A stretch of 64,000 nucleotides of DNA from Pseudomonas sp. P8_229 (GCF_034008635.1 NZ_CP125378.1:1974001-2038000), one strand, 5' to 3'. Shown: positions 19,068 through 28,745, numbered from the stretch's first letter. The notes: generated by a model not told the origin, from the letters alone. Translations and numbers: made by a program.

Positions 19068-20366
19068 ATGTCCCATCGTATTGTTATTGTCGGCGGCGGC
19101 GCCGGCGGTCTGGAGTTGGCTACCCGTCTGGGTAAGACTCTGGGCAAACGCGGCACAGCCAGTGTGATGCTGGTTGACGCGAACCTGACGCACATCTGGA
19201 AACCACTGCTGCACGAAGTGGCCGCCGGATCGCTGAACTCTTCCGAAGACGAACTCAACTATGTTGCCCAGGCAAAATGGAACCACTTCGAGTTCCAGCT
19301 GGGGCGCATGAGCGGGCTTGATCGCGCGCAGAAGAAAATCCAGTTGGCGGCCACCTACGACGAGAACGGCGTAGAGCTGGTCCCGGCACGTGAAGTGTCG
19401 TACGACACGCTGGTCATCAGCGTCGGCAGCACCACCAACGACTTCGGCACCCAGGGCGCAGCGCAGCACTGCCTGTTCCTCGACACCCGCAAACAGGCCG
19501 AACGTTTCCACCAGCAATTGCTCAACCACTACCTGCGCGCCCATGCCGGGCAGACCGATGTGGTCGAGCAGATCAGCGTGGCCATCGTCGGTGCCGGCGC
19601 CACGGGCGTCGAACTGGCGGCAGAACTGCACAACGCGGCGCATGAACTGGCCGCGTACGGTCTGGACCGAATCAAACCGGAAAACATGCACATCACCCTG
19701 ATCGAAGCCGGTCCACGGGTGCTGCCAGCCCTGCCGGAGCGCATCGGCGCACCGGTGCACAAGACGCTGGAGAAACTCGGGGTCAATGTGATGACCAACG
19801 CGGCGGTCAGCGAAGTGACGGCCGACAGCCTGATCACTGCCGATGGCAACGTGATCAAGGCCAGCCTGAAAGTCTGGGCCGCGGGTATTCGCGCACCGGG
19901 TTTCCTCAAGGACATCGACGGCCTGGAAACCAACCGCATCAATCAGCTGCAGGTATTGCCGACGCTGCAGACCACCCGCGACGAAAACATCTTCGCCTTC
20001 GGCGACTGCGCCGCGTGCCCGCAACCGGGTTCGGATCGCAACGTGCCACCGCGTGCACAAGCGGCTCACCAGCAGGCTTCTCTGCTCGCCAAATCGCTGA
20101 AACTGCGCATCGAGGGCAAGACCCTGCCGGAGTACAAGTACACCGACTACGGCTCGCTGATTTCGCTGTCACGTTTTTCGGCTGTGGGTAACTTGATGGG
20201 TAACCTGACCGGCAGCGTGATGCTCGAAGGCTGGTTGGCACGGATGTTTTACGTGTCGCTGTACCGCATGCACCAGATGGCGCTGTACGGGCCATTCCGC
20301 ACGGCGATGTTGATGCTGGGCAGCAAGATTGGTCGCGGCACTGAACCACGCCTGAAGCTGCACTGA
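19068..20366 (+). CDS. ndh: Type II NADH dehydrogenase (NDH-2)
   Basis: 432 residues from the ATG at 19068 (MSHRIVIVGGG). This is a non-proton-pumping NADH:quinone oxidoreductase peripheral to the inner membrane. The FAD dinucleotide motif is VGGGAGGLELATRLG at residue 8; the NADH-binding motif VAIVGAGATGVELAAEL is near residue 175; a second FAD contact is FAFGDCAACPQP. The C-terminal segment (SLYRMHQMALYGPFRTAMLML) is amphipathic and probably anchors the enzyme. A class A REPIN follows the stop. Confidence 0.93.
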   Translation: MSHRIVIVGGGAGGLELATRLGKTLGKRGTASVMLVDANLTHIWKPLLHEVAAGSLNSSEDELNYVAQAKWNHFEFQLGRMSGLDRAQKKIQLAATYDENGVELVPAREVSYDTLVISVGSTTNDFGTQGAAQHCLFLDTRKQAERFHQQLLNHYLRAHAGQTDVVEQISVAIVGAGATGVELAAELHNAAHELAAYGLDRIKPENMHITLIEAGPRVLPALPERIGAPVHKTLEKLGVNVMTNAAVSEVTADSLITADGNVIKASLKVWAAGIRAPGFLKDIDGLETNRINQLQVLPTLQTTRDENIFAFGDCAACPQPGSDRNVPPRAQAAHQQASLLAKSLKLRIEGKTLPEYKYTDYGSLISLSRFSAVGNLMGNLTGSVMLEGWLARMFYVSLYRMHQMALYGPFRTAMLMLGSKIGRGTEPRLKLH

Positions 20367-20379
20367 TTGGCGTAAACCC

Positions 20380-20470
20380 TGTAGGAGTGAGCCTGCTCGC
20401 GATTGCGGTGGGTCAGTCAATTCGCTCATGACTGATACACCATAATCGCGAGCAGTCTCACTCCTACAAT
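20380..20470. repeat. REPIN (class A REP doublet), right half altered
   Basis: The left half is canonical; the right half reads GCGAGCAGTCTCACTCCTAC, one base off the consensus GGCTC. Lies after ndh. Confidence 0.88.
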
Positions 20471-20502
20471 GGTTTTGCGTAGGGCCCGAGTTTTTTATGG
20501 GC

Positions 20503-20536
20503 AAAAAAAATCCCCGTATCTTTCGATACGAGGATT
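20503..20536 (-). terminator. Terminator of the tRNA cluster
   Basis: Minus strand: AATCCTCGTATC, loop GAAA, GATACGGGGATT, then a run of T. It lies just after the last tRNA-Pro. Confidence 0.85.
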
Positions 20537-20543
20537 TTTAATA

Positions 20544-20620
20544 TGGTCGGGGTAAGGGGATTCGAACTCCTGACATCCTGCTCCCAAAGCAGGCGCGCTA
20601 CCGGACTGCGCTATACCCCG
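20544..20620 (-). tRNA. tRNA-Pro (anticodon TGG), copy 2
   Basis: 77 bases with encoded CCA end; starts CGGGGTATAG on the minus strand, anticodon loop CTTTGGGAG and T-loop TTCGAAT. It appears identical to the copy at 20799-20875. It is separated from the rest of the cluster by a terminator-like hairpin. Confidence 0.97.
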
Positions 20621-20622
20621 GT

Positions 20623-20653
20623 AAAAAAAAGGCGACCTTTCAAAGATCGCCTT
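20623..20653 (-). terminator. Terminator-like hairpin inside the tRNA cluster
   Basis: Minus strand AAGGCGA pairs with TCGCCTT and is followed by a T-run. It stands between tRNA-Lys and the last tRNA-Pro, so that last gene needs read-through or its own promoter. Confidence 0.7.
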
Positions 20654-20717
20654 CTTCGATCAGCGCTTTTGGCCTCTGATCTTAAGATTCGATCCCAGCG
20701 CTAACTGGTTTCAAAAA

Positions 20718-20793
20718 TGGTGGGTCGTGTGGGATTCGAACCTACGACCAATTGGTTAAAAGCCAACTGCTCTACCAACTGAGCTAACGACCC
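20718..20793 (-). tRNA. tRNA-Lys (anticodon TTT)
   Basis: 76 bases, minus strand starting GGGTCGTTAGCTCAG, anticodon loop GCTTTTAAC, ending CGACCCACCA. The T stem GTAGG/CCCAC has an A.C mismatch at its middle pair; everything else folds normally. Confidence 0.96.
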
Positions 20794-20798
20794 AAAAA

Positions 20799-20875
20799 TG
20801 GTCGGGGTAAGGGGATTCGAACTCCTGACATCCTGCTCCCAAAGCAGGCGCGCTACCGGACTGCGCTATACCCCG
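20799..20875 (-). tRNA. tRNA-Pro (anticodon TGG), copy 1
   Basis: 77 bases with encoded CCA, same sequence as the downstream copy. It lies five bases from tRNA-Lys and nine from tRNA-Asn, clearly in one transcript with them. Confidence 0.97.
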
Positions 20876-20884
20876 GCTTGAAAT

Positions 20885-20960
20885 TGGCTCCGTGACCAGG
20901 ACTCGAACCTGGGACCCAATGATTAACAGTCATTTGCTCTACCGACTGAGCTATCACGGA
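20885..20960 (-). tRNA. tRNA-Asn (anticodon GTT)
   Basis: 76 bases, minus strand starting TCCGTGATAGCTCAG, anticodon loop ACTGTTAAT, ending CACGGAGCCA. It is the first gene of the cluster, behind a strong promoter. Confidence 0.97.
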
Positions 20961-21045
20961 ACTACATATTTCAATTTACAACGGTGAAACTTACTGCATC
21001 TAGTCACTCGTTCGCATCGCTGCGTTCGTGTGTCTGAGGCGCGCT

Positions 21046-21073
21046 ATTCTACAACCTAGAACACCTCTGTCAA
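21046..21073 (-). promoter_or_regulatory. Sigma-70 promoter of the tRNA cluster
   Basis: Minus strand TTGACA, 16-base spacer, TAGAAT, then a GC-rich discriminator GCGCGCC of the kind under stringent control. The 20961-21205 gap holds this promoter and no gene. Confidence 0.85.
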
Positions 21074-21205
21074 CCCCCTAAATTGCTTTCAAGTTAATGA
21101 TTTGCAACTTATTTCAGTTTTCAACCCAGTGGGTTGAAACGCTGCCGGTGACTGACTGCGGGGCGCACTTTACAAGCCTTTTCCTTAGAGTTCAACAGCC
21201 TAACG

Positions 21206-21234
21206 AAAAAAAGGCCTCGCAAAGCGAGGCCTTC
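21206..21234 (-). terminator. Terminator of clpB
   Basis: Minus strand AAGGCCTCGC, loop TTT, GCGAGGCCTT, then TTTTT; about 22 bases after the clpB stop. Confidence 0.9.
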
Positions 21235-21256
21235 CTTATTTCATTGGCGTTGCGGC

Positions 21257-23821
21257 TCAGTCGAAAACGATTTCGTCGTTCACCACTTTGCCGGTTGCCG
21301 TGTCGCCCGGCATGAAATGCCCCGACAGGATCAATTGCGCCAGCGGGTTTTCGATCCAGCGCTGGATCGCACGTTTCAACGGACGCGCTCCATACACCGG
21401 GTCGTAACCGACGGCAATCAGCTTATCCAGCGCTTCCGGGCTCAGTTCCAGCTTCAGCTCGCGCTCGGCCAGACGACTGCGCAGACGACCCAACTGGATC
21501 TCGGTAATCCCCGCGATCTGATCCCGCGCCAATGGCTCGAAGATCACCACTTCGTCGACCCGGTTGATAAACTCGGGACGAAAGTGCGACGTCAACGCAT
21601 CCATTACCGCAGCGCGCTGCGCCTCACGGTCACCGACCAGTTCCTGGATCTGCGACGAACCGAGGTTCGAGGTCATGACGATCACGGTATTGCGGAAATC
21701 CACAGTACGCCCGTGACTGTCGGTCAGACGCCCATCCTCAAGCACCTGCAGCAGGATGTTGAACACATCCGGGTGCGCTTTCTCGACTTCATCCAGCAGG
21801 ATCACCGAATAAGGCTTGCGACGCACCGCCTCAGTCAGGTAACCGCCCTCTTCGTAGCCGACGTAGCCTGGTGGTGCACCGATCAGTCGCGCCACGGAAT
21901 GTTTCTCCATGAACTCGGACATGTCGATCCGCACCATCGCCTCTTCAGTATCAAAGAGGAATTCGGCCAGCGCCTTGCACAGCTCGGTTTTACCGACACC
22001 GGTCGGGCCGAGGAACATGAACGAGCCGCTCGGACGATTCGGGTCCGCCAGCCCGGCACGGGAACGCCGTACCGCGTTGGCCACAGCCACGACCGCTTCG
22101 TCCTGGCCGATCACGCGCTGGTGCAACAGGCTTTCCATCTTCATCAGCTTGTCGCGCTCGCCTTCGAGCATTTTCGATACCGGAATACCGGTCCACTTCG
22201 AAACGACTTCGGCGATTTCCTCTTCGGTCACCTTGCTACGCAGCAACTGGTTTTCGCTCTTGCCGTGCTGATCGACCATTTGCAGGCTGCGCTCCAGATC
22301 CGGGATCACCCCGTACTGCAACTCGGCCATACGATTGAGGTCGCCTTTACGGCGCGCCGCTTCCAGTTCCTGGCGCGATTGCTCGATCTTCTGCTGAATC
22401 TGCGCAGAACCCTGCACCTCGGCTTTTTCCGAGTTCCAGATTTCTTCCAGATCCGAGTACTCACGCTCGAGGCGGACAATTTCTTCCTGAAGTTTTTCCA
22501 GGCGCTTCATTGCCGCTTCATCGCTTTCTTTCTTCAGTGCCTGGGATTCCACCTTCAACTGAATCAGGCGACGTTCCAGACGGTCCAGCACCTCCGGCTT
22601 GGAATCGATCTCCATGCGGATACGGCTGGCGGCCTCGTCGATCAGGTCGATGGCCTTGTCCGGCAACTGCCGGTCAGTGATGTAGCGATGGCTGAGCTTC
22701 GCGGCAGCAATGATCGCGCCGTCAGTGATCGCCACCTTGTGGTGAACCTCGTAACGCTCTTTGAGGCCACGCAGGATGGCGATGGTGTCTTCTTCGCTCG
22801 GCTCGTCCACCAAGACCTTCTGGAAGCGCCGCTCGAGAGCTGCGTCCTTCTCTATATATTGGCGGTACTCGTTGAGCGTGGTCGCGCCGACGCAATGCAG
22901 CTCGCCGCGCGCCAGTGCCGGTTTGAGCATGTTGCCGGCATCCATCGAGCCTTCGCCTTTACCGGCGCCGACCATGGTGTGCAGTTCGTCGATGAACAGA
23001 ATGATCTGCCCTTCCTGCTTCGACAGTTCGTTGAGCAGCGCCTTGAGGCGCTCTTCGAACTCACCACGATACTTGGCACCGGCAATCAGCGCGCCCATGT
23101 CCAGCGACAGCAGACGTTTGCCTTTGAGGCCGTCCGGCACTTCGCCGTTGATGATGCGCTGGGCCAAACCTTCGGCAATCGCGGTTTTACCCACGCCTGG
23201 CTCGCCGATCAGTACCGGGTTGTTCTTGGTGCGGCGTTGCAGAACCTGAATCGTGCGACGAATTTCATCGTCACGGCCGATCACCGGATCGAGCTTGCCG
23301 TCTTCGGCACGCTTGGTCAGGTCGACGGTGTACTTGTCCAGCGCCTGACGCGACTCTTCATGGTTGGCGTCATTGACCGCCTCACCACCACGCAGGTTGT
23401 TGATCGCGTTTTCCAGGGCTTTCTTGCTCACGCCCTGGCCGAGCAGCAGTTTGCCGAGCTTGCTGTTCTCGTCCATCGCGGCGAGCAGCACCAGCTCACT
23501 GGAAATGAACTGGTCGCCCTTCTGCTGGGCCAGTCGGTCGGCCTGATTGAGCAGGCGCGCCAGATCCTGCGACATGTTGACGTCGCCGGTAGGGTTCTGG
23601 ATTTTCGGTAATTGGTCGAGCTCTTTGGTCAGCTCTTTACGCAGGCTGTTGACGTCGAAGCCTACCTGCATCAGCAGAGGTTTGATCGAACCACCCTGCT
23701 GTTCAAGCATGGCTTGCATCAAGTGCGCCGGCTCGATAGCCGGATGATCGTGGCCGACGGCCAGAGATTGGGCGTCGGACAAGGCTAACTGTAATTTACT
23801 GGTTAAACGGTCTATACGCAT
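21257..23821 (-). CDS. clpB: ATP-dependent disaggregase ClpB (Hsp100)
   Basis: An 854-residue cytoplasmic hexameric chaperone that works with DnaK to pull apart aggregates after heat stress. The order is: N-domain (about 1-145), AAA module 1 with Walker [10 protein letters not shown] near residue 206 and [12 protein letters not shown], a coiled-coil middle domain (about 400-530, rich in E/K/L) that sets it apart from ClpA/ClpC, and AAA module 2 with GPTGVGKTE near residue 605 and [15 protein letters not shown]. It lacks the IGF/IGL loop for ClpP. A heat-shock promoter lies upstream and a strong terminator downstream. Confidence 0.98.
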   Translation of the reverse strand: MRIDRLTSKLQLALSDAQSLAVGHDHPAIEPAHLMQAMLEQQGGSIKPLLMQVGFDVNSLRKELTKELDQLPKIQNPTGDVNMSQDLARLLNQADRLAQQKGDQFISSELVLLAAMDENSKLGKLLLGQGVSKKALENAINNLRGGEAVNDANHEESRQALDKYTVDLTKRAEDGKLDPVIGRDDEIRRTIQVLQRRTKNNPVLIGEPGVGKTAIAEGLAQRIINGEVPDGLKGKRLLSLDMGALIAGAKYRGEFEERLKALLNELSKQEGQIILFIDELHTMVGAGKGEGSMDAGNMLKPALARGELHCVGATTLNEYRQYIEKDAALERRFQKVLVDEPSEEDTIAILRGLKERYEVHHKVAITDGAIIAAAKLSHRYITDRQLPDKAIDLIDEAASRIRMEIDSKPEVLDRLERRLIQLKVESQALKKESDEAAMKRLEKLQEEIVRLEREYSDLEEIWNSEKAEVQGSAQIQQKIEQSRQELEAARRKGDLNRMAELQYGVIPDLERSLQMVDQHGKSENQLLRSKVTEEEIAEVVSKWTGIPVSKMLEGERDKLMKMESLLHQRVIGQDEAVVAVANAVRRSRAGLADPNRPSGSFMFLGPTGVGKTELCKALAEFLFDTEEAMVRIDMSEFMEKHSVARLIGAPPGYVGYEEGGYLTEAVRRKPYSVILLDEVEKAHPDVFNILLQVLEDGRLTDSHGRTVDFRNTVIVMTSNLGSSQIQELVGDREAQRAAVMDALTSHFRPEFINRVDEVVIFEPLARDQIAGITEIQLGRLRSRLAERELKLELSPEALDKLIAVGYDPVYGARPLKRAIQRWIENPLAQLILSGHFMPGDTATGKVVNDEIVFD

Positions 23822-23893
23822 GGGTCACCTTCCTTTTGAGCAGGCCGGACCTAAAAAACCATCCTGAATAAAGAAACCTGCCAGATACCGCTA

Positions 23894-23922
23894 TAGATGC
23901 GGTCGATTCTGGAAGATTCAAG
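23894..23922 (-). promoter_or_regulatory. Sigma-32 heat-shock promoter of clpB
   Basis: Minus strand CTTGAAT, 13-base spacer, CCGCATCTA, close to the RpoH consensus CTTGAAA / CCCCATNT. It lies about 75 bases before the clpB ATG. Confidence 0.75.
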
Positions 23923-23952
23923 CGTCGGAGAGTTGATACAGATCAGACAAGC

Positions 23953-24675
23953 TTAGCGGGTGAGCCAAACAAGAGAGGCAAAGCGACCGGTGCGCGACGC
24001 ACGGCGATAAGAGAAGAAGCGCGGGTCGGTCACAGTGCAGAAGCCGCCGCCATAAACAGCAGTGACACCCCGTGCAGCCAGACGCAGGCGCGCCAGCAGA
24101 TAAATGTCAGCCATGAACTTGCCAGCATTGTGGCTTGGGACAAAGGCTGATGCCGCTTCGGGGAGTTGATTGACGAAGACTTCCCGTACTTCCGGGCCGA
24201 CCTCAAAAGCATTCGGGCCGATGGCTGGGCCAAGCCAGACCAGTACTTCTTCAGCGGGTACATTCAAAGAATCGAGCGTCGCTTCGAGCACACCTGCCGC
24301 CAACCCGCGCCAACCGGCATGAGCCGCCGCCACACGAGTGCCGGCACGATCGCAGAACAATGCCGGCAAGCAATCTGCCGTCATTGCTGCGCAGGCAATG
24401 CCCGGGGTGTCCGTCCAGCTGGCGTCGGCGGTGGCAACCACGCCCGGATCAGCATGGGCCACGGCAATCCCGTGCACTTGCTGCAACCAGGCAGGCTTTA
24501 TAGAGAAGTGATCGGTCAGACGCCGACGATTCTCGGCAACAGCCTCAGGACGATCATCAACATGATCGCCCAGATTGAGGCTGTCGAACGGCGCCTCGCT
24601 GACACCGCCCTCGCGGGTGGTGACACAAGACTTGACGCTGGCCGGCGCAGGCCAGTCCGGCGTCAGCCAGTTCAT
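23953..24675 (-). CDS. pgeF: Peptidoglycan editing factor PgeF (YfiH family)
   Basis: A 240-residue cytoplasmic protein of the Cu-oxidase_4/DUF152 family, once called polyphenol oxidase or laccase. In E. coli it removes misincorporated L-serine from UDP-MurNAc precursors. Metal-site motifs of the family are visible: WLQQVHG, TADCLPALFCD and AAAHAGWRGLAAGV. The ATG overlaps the rluD stop by four bases (ATGA), so it is co-translated with rluD, a conserved pairing. Confidence 0.92.
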   Translation of the reverse strand: MNWLTPDWPAPASVKSCVTTREGGVSEAPFDSLNLGDHVDDRPEAVAENRRRLTDHFSIKPAWLQQVHGIAVAHADPGVVATADASWTDTPGIACAAMTADCLPALFCDRAGTRVAAAHAGWRGLAAGVLEATLDSLNVPAEEVLVWLGPAIGPNAFEVGPEVREVFVNQLPEAASAFVPSHNAGKFMADIYLLARLRLAARGVTAVYGGGFCTVTDPRFFSYRRASRTGRFASLVWLTR

Positions 24676-25634
24676 CCGATGAATGCCTCGCGATCCTGCT
24701 TGAGCAAGGTCAGCAGCCAGACGAAGTCTTCCGGCAGCGGCGACTCCCAGCTCATGCGCTCACCGGTCGTCGGATGATCCAGTTCAAGGAAACGCGCGTG
24801 CAGGGCCTGACGCGGGAAATGCTTGAGGGATTCGACCATCGTCGGGTTCGCCGCCGGCGGAATGCGGAAACGACCGCCGTACGCCGGATCGCCGACCAAC
24901 GGGAAGTTGATGTGCGACATGTGCACACGGATCTGGTGGGTACGACCGGTTTCCAGCTTCACCCGCACGTGTGTGTGCGAACGGAAACGCTCCAGCACGC
25001 GGTAGTGGCTGACGGCAGGCTTGCCGCCTTCCATCACCGCCATGCGCTGGCGCTGCTGACCGTGGCGACCGATCGGGGCGTTGATCTTGCCTCCGGCGGT
25101 GACCACGCCGATCACGATGCACTCGTAGATCCGGCTGACACTGCGACTCTGCAATTGAGTCACAAGCTTGGTCTGCGCCTGAATGGTCTTGGCCACCACC
25201 ATCAGACCGGTGGTGTCCTTGTCCAGGCGATGCACGATACCGGCACGCGGGACATTGATGATGTCCGGCACGTGGTGCAGCAAGGCATTGAGCAAAGTGC
25301 CATCGGCGTGACCGGCAGCCGGGTGCACCACCAGGCCCGCAGGCTTGTTGATCACCAGAATGTCGTCGTCTTCATAGACGATGTCGAGCTCGATGTCCTG
25401 GGCGATCCACTCGCCCTGGGCTTCCTGCTCGGCAGTCAGCTCAAGGATGGCACCGCCATGCACGATGTCGCGTGGGCGGATGACCGCCCCGTCCACAGTC
25501 AGGCGACCTTCTTTGATCCAGGCGGAAAGGCGCGAGCGTGAGTGCTCAGCGAAGAGTTGGGCGGCGACTTGATCGAGGCGTTGGCCGCCCAAATCGGACG
25601 GCACCTCTGCGCGAAGTTCAATTTTATCGGACAT
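24672..25634 (-). CDS. rluD: 23S rRNA pseudouridine synthase RluD
   Basis: 320 residues from the ATG at 25634 (MSDKIELRAEV); seven further upstream codons are open but not family-like. An N-terminal S4 RNA-binding domain (QRLDQVAAQLF...SRLSAWIKEGR) precedes the catalytic domain with HRLDKDTTG, whose Asp138 is the nucleophile. RluD modifies uridines 1911, 1915 and 1917 of helix 69 in E. coli and is needed for normal ribosome assembly. It is divergent from bamD and overlaps pgeF by four bases. Confidence 0.95.
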   Translation of the reverse strand: MSDKIELRAEVPSDLGGQRLDQVAAQLFAEHSRSRLSAWIKEGRLTVDGAVIRPRDIVHGGAILELTAEQEAQGEWIAQDIELDIVYEDDDILVINKPAGLVVHPAAGHADGTLLNALLHHVPDIINVPRAGIVHRLDKDTTGLMVVAKTIQAQTKLVTQLQSRSVSRIYECIVIGVVTAGGKINAPIGRHGQQRQRMAVMEGGKPAVSHYRVLERFRSHTHVRVKLETGRTHQIRVHMSHINFPLVGDPAYGGRFRIPPAANPTMVESLKHFPRQALHARFLELDHPTTGERMSWESPLPEDFVWLLTLLKQDREAFIG

Positions 25635-25785
25635 GCTCTGACTGGGCGTCGGCACAGCCTTTGGTTTCGGCTGCGCGCTTGTGGTTAAATACGGCGTCTT
25701 TTGCCCCGAGGCTTTTCAACGGGGCGCTCATCATAACAGGACGGCCCCGCCCAAGACAGCGGCCGTCATAGGGACGCAAGCCGCC

Positions 25786-26805
25786 ATGCAAGTGAAACAC
25801 CTGCTGCTGATCGCCATCCTCGCATTGACCGCTGCTTGCTCATCGAAGGAAGTCGTCGACGAAAACCTGAGCGAAGCCGAGCTGTACCAGCAGGCTCAGA
25901 CCGACCTGGACAACAACAGCTACACCAGCGCCACAGCCAAGCTGAAGGCTCTGGAATCGCGCTATCCGTTCGGTCGCTACGCGGATCAGGCACAGCTTGA
26001 ACTGATTTATGCCAACTATAAAAACTCCGAGCCGGAAGCTGCCAAGTCCGCCGCCGAGCGTTTTATCCGTTTGCACCCACAGCACCCGAACGTGGACTAC
26101 GCCTACTACCTCAAGGGCCTGACCTCGTTCGACCAGGACGTCGGCCTGCTGGCGCGCTTCCTGCCGCTGGACATGACCAAGCGTGACCCGGGCGCTGCCC
26201 GCGACTCGTACAACGAGTTCGCCCAGCTGACCAGCCGCTACCCGAACAGCCGCTACGCGCCGGACGCCAAGCAGCGCATGATCTACCTGCGCAACCTGCT
26301 GGCCGCCTACGAAATCCACGTAGCCGACTACTACCTGACCCGTCAGGCGTATGTAGCCGCTGCCAACCGTGGCCGTTACGTGGTGGAAAACTTCCAGGAA
26401 ACGCCATCGGTCGGCGACGGCCTGGCGGTGATGACCGAGGCTTACCAGCGTCTGCACCTGGACGAACTGGCCGCTACCAGCCTGGAAACCCTTAAGCTCA
26501 ACTACCCGAATCACCCGAGCCTGAAAGACGGTCAGTTCGTGCCGTCGGTTGCCGAAGCCGACAACCGGTCGTTCCTGAGCAAGGCCACTCTGGGCCTGAT
26601 CGAGTCGCGTCCACCGCTGCCGCCGGGAGAAACCCGCGCCAACCAGGACGTGCAGAAGCAGTTCCAGGACGCGAAAGACGCGATCCCGAACGAGCTCAAG
26701 CCTAAAGACGAAAACGGTGAAGTGCTTGAAGAAACTCACGAAGCCGCCGGTAACAACGACGACCGCTCGTGGTTCAGCTACATGACTTTCGGCGTGTTCG
26801 ACTGA
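25786..26805 (+). CDS. bamD: Outer-membrane assembly lipoprotein BamD
   Basis: 339 residues. The signal peptide [18 protein letters not shown] ends at lipobox LTAAC, so Cys18 is lipidated and the protein anchors to the inner face of the outer membrane. TPR-like helices follow from about residue 33 ([21 protein letters not shown], pattern of five TPRs). BamD is the essential lipoprotein of the BAM complex that inserts beta-barrels with BamA. The acidic C-terminal extension (about residues 290-339) is longer than in E. coli. Divergent from rluD; a terminator follows. Confidence 0.95.
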   Translation: MQVKHLLLIAILALTAACSSKEVVDENLSEAELYQQAQTDLDNNSYTSATAKLKALESRYPFGRYADQAQLELIYANYKNSEPEAAKSAAERFIRLHPQHPNVDYAYYLKGLTSFDQDVGLLARFLPLDMTKRDPGAARDSYNEFAQLTSRYPNSRYAPDAKQRMIYLRNLLAAYEIHVADYYLTRQAYVAAANRGRYVVENFQETPSVGDGLAVMTEAYQRLHLDELAATSLETLKLNYPNHPSLKDGQFVPSVAEADNRSFLSKATLGLIESRPPLPPGETRANQDVQKQFQDAKDAIPNELKPKDENGEVLEETHEAAGNNDDRSWFSYMTFGVFD

Positions 26806-26820
26806 CCACACCGGATGGAC

Positions 26821-26852
26821 AAAAAAGGGAGATCTGCGGATCTCCCTTTTTT
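26821..26852 (+). terminator. Terminator of bamD
   Basis: AAAAGGGAGATC, loop TGCG, GATCTCCCTTTT followed by T. It is nearly symmetric and could act on both strands. Confidence 0.9.
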
Positions 26853-26932
26853 ATGGCTGTGTCATTAATAGTCTGTGCGCCTGCCGGCTCCTTGGCTAAA
26901 CTGCCGAATCATTAGCCGAAAAGCCGCCCATC

Positions 26933-27166
26933 ATGCTCCGTTTACTGTTCTGGATTGTCCTGATTTTCGCTGCGCTATGGCTGTGGCGTAAATTCAAGGC
27001 GCCCGCCTCGTCTGCCCAAGCGCCCCGCGAGCAAGACGCCGCGCCGATGGTGCGCTGCGCCCATTGTGGCGTGCACCTGCCCCGCGACCGCGCCCTGAAC
27101 CTTCAGCAACAGTGGTATTGCAGCCAGGCTCACCTTGAGCAAGGCCCCGGTTCCAGTGATCGCTGA
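26933..27166 (+). CDS. PP0621-family membrane-anchored zinc-ribbon protein
   Basis: A 77-residue protein with one N-terminal membrane helix (LLFWIVLIFAALWLW) and a small cytoplasmic or periplasmic metal-binding part: CAHC, then WYCSQAH, giving three Cys and a His as in short zinc ribbons. It matches the family named after P. putida PP0621. It overlaps the start of pilS by 32 bases, so the two are probably translated together. Function unknown; location suggests a link to PilSR. Confidence 0.85.
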   Translation: MLRLLFWIVLIFAALWLWRKFKAPASSAQAPREQDAAPMVRCAHCGVHLPRDRALNLQQQWYCSQAHLEQGPGSSDR

Positions 27167-28745
27167 GGCCGTCAACGCCCACCATAAACAGGCCCAGCGC
27201 CTGCTGCGTCTTTATCATTTGTACCGTTTAAGCGTCGGCATCACGTTGGTGTTGCTGATCTCCAGCAACATGGACAACCGCCTGCTGACGTCGGCCGACG
27301 ACGATCTGCTGCGCAGCGGCAGCTGGTTGTATCTGGTGCTGAACATCCTGCTGGTGGTGTTTCTGGAAAACACCCGGCGTCCGGCGCAGCTGTTCAGCCT
27401 GGCGCTGGTGGATGTCCTGCTGCTGTGCGGTTTGTTCTACGCGGCGGGCGGAGTGGCCAGTGCCATCGGCAACCTGCTGATTGTTTCGGTAGCCATCAGC
27501 AACACCCTGCTACGCCGGCGCATCGGCCTGCTGATTGCCGCCATCGGCGCGCTCGGAATGGTCGGCTCAAGCTTCCTGCTGAGTTTCAGCCATCCCCTGA
27601 GCGCCAATGATTACCTGCAAGCCGGCACCCTCGGCGCCTTGTGCTTTGCGGCGTCATTGCTGGTCCAGGGCCTGGTTCGGCGTCTGGAAGTCAGCGAGCA
27701 CCTCGCCGAACAGCGCGCCAGCGAAGTCGTCAGCCTCGAAGCCCTCAACGCCCTGATTCTGCAACGCATGCGCACCGGCATCCTGGTGCTCGACGAACAA
27801 CGCCGGGTGCAGTTGGCCAACCACAGCGCCAAAAGCCTGCTGGCCCAATCGCACCTTGAGGGCCATCTGATCGACGACTACTCCAGGCCGCTGGTCGATC
27901 GCCTGCAGTTGTGGCTGAACAATCCGAGCTTGCGCCCACAGAGCTTGAAGATTCCCGGCAACGGCCTGGAGCTGCAGCCGAACTTCATCGCCCTCGAACA
28001 AAACCCCAACCAGCAAACCCTGGTATTTCTCGAAGATCTCGCGCAAGTCGCCCAGCAGGCCCAGCAACTCAAACTCGCCGCGCTCGGGCGCCTGACCGCC
28101 GGCATTTCCCATGAAATCCGCAATCCGCTGGGCGCCATCAGTCACGCCGCGCAGCTATTGGGTGAGTCCGAGGAACTCGACAGCGCGGATCGGCGTCTGA
28201 CGCAGATCATTCAAGACCACTCCCAGCGCATGAACCGAGTCATCGAAAACGTCCTGCAACTGTCGCGTCGCCAGCAGAGCGCTCCGCAACGGCTGGATCT
28301 CAAGCCGTGGCTGGAACAGTTCGTCGCAGAAAGCCGTGAACAGGCCACTGATCGGCAAACGATCCATTTACGGATCAATTCCGGGGACTTCGTCACGCTG
28401 ATGGACCCCGACCAGCTCACGCAAATTCTCGACAATCTGTTACGCAATGGCTGGCGCCACAGTGCGCTGCTGCATGATACGGCCCAAGTCTGGCTGGCGC
28501 TGTTCATCGACCCCGACAGCCAGCTGGCGGTGCTTGAAGTCCAGGACAACGGCCCCGGCGTGCCGCTGGATCAGCAACCGCATCTGTTCGAGCCGTTCTT
28601 CACCACCAGCAGCCAGGGCACCGGCCTTGGGCTTTATCTGTCCCGTGAGCTGTGCGAAAGCAACCAGGCGCGCCTAGACTTCAAACCACGCCAAGGCGGC
28701 GGCTGCTTTCGCATCACCTTTGCTCACGGACGGAAACAAAGTTGA
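27135..28745 (+). CDS. pilS: Two-component sensor histidine kinase PilS
   Basis: 536 residues from a TTG at 27135; a GTG at 27156 is an equally possible start. Six hydrophobic segments lie between about residues 30 and 180, then a PAS-like region, a HisKA domain with the phospho-acceptor in GISHEIRNPLG near residue 325 and a HATPase domain with N box (LDNLLRNGWRHS), DNGPG and GTGLGLYLSRELCE. PilS senses inner-membrane pilin and controls phosphorylation of PilR. Its stop overlaps the TTG of pilR. Confidence 0.93.
   Translation: MSKAPVPVIAEAVNAHHKQAQRLLRLYHLYRLSVGITLVLLISSNMDNRLLTSADDDLLRSGSWLYLVLNILLVVFLENTRRPAQLFSLALVDVLLLCGLFYAAGGVASAIGNLLIVSVAISNTLLRRRIGLLIAAIGALGMVGSSFLLSFSHPLSANDYLQAGTLGALCFAASLLVQGLVRRLEVSEHLAEQRASEVVSLEALNALILQRMRTGILVLDEQRRVQLANHSAKSLLAQSHLEGHLIDDYSRPLVDRLQLWLNNPSLRPQSLKIPGNGLELQPNFIALEQNPNQQTLVFLEDLAQVAQQAQQLKLAALGRLTAGISHEIRNPLGAISHAAQLLGESEELDSADRRLTQIIQDHSQRMNRVIENVLQLSRRQQSAPQRLDLKPWLEQFVAESREQATDRQTIHLRINSGDFVTLMDPDQLTQILDNLLRNGWRHSALLHDTAQVWLALFIDPDSQLAVLEVQDNGPGVPLDQQPHLFEPFFTTSSQGTGLGLYLSRELCESNQARLDFKPRQGGGCFRITFAHGRKQS

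Noticed and set aside
21317..23611. A 764-codon open frame on the plus strand
   Set aside because: Antisense to clpB, with the composition of a shadow frame and no ribosome site or domain.
25645..25662. Sigma-54-like CGGCACAGCCTTTGG before bamD
   Set aside because: The -12 GC is replaced by GG and the -24 T is missing. bamD is an essential gene not expected to depend on sigma-54.
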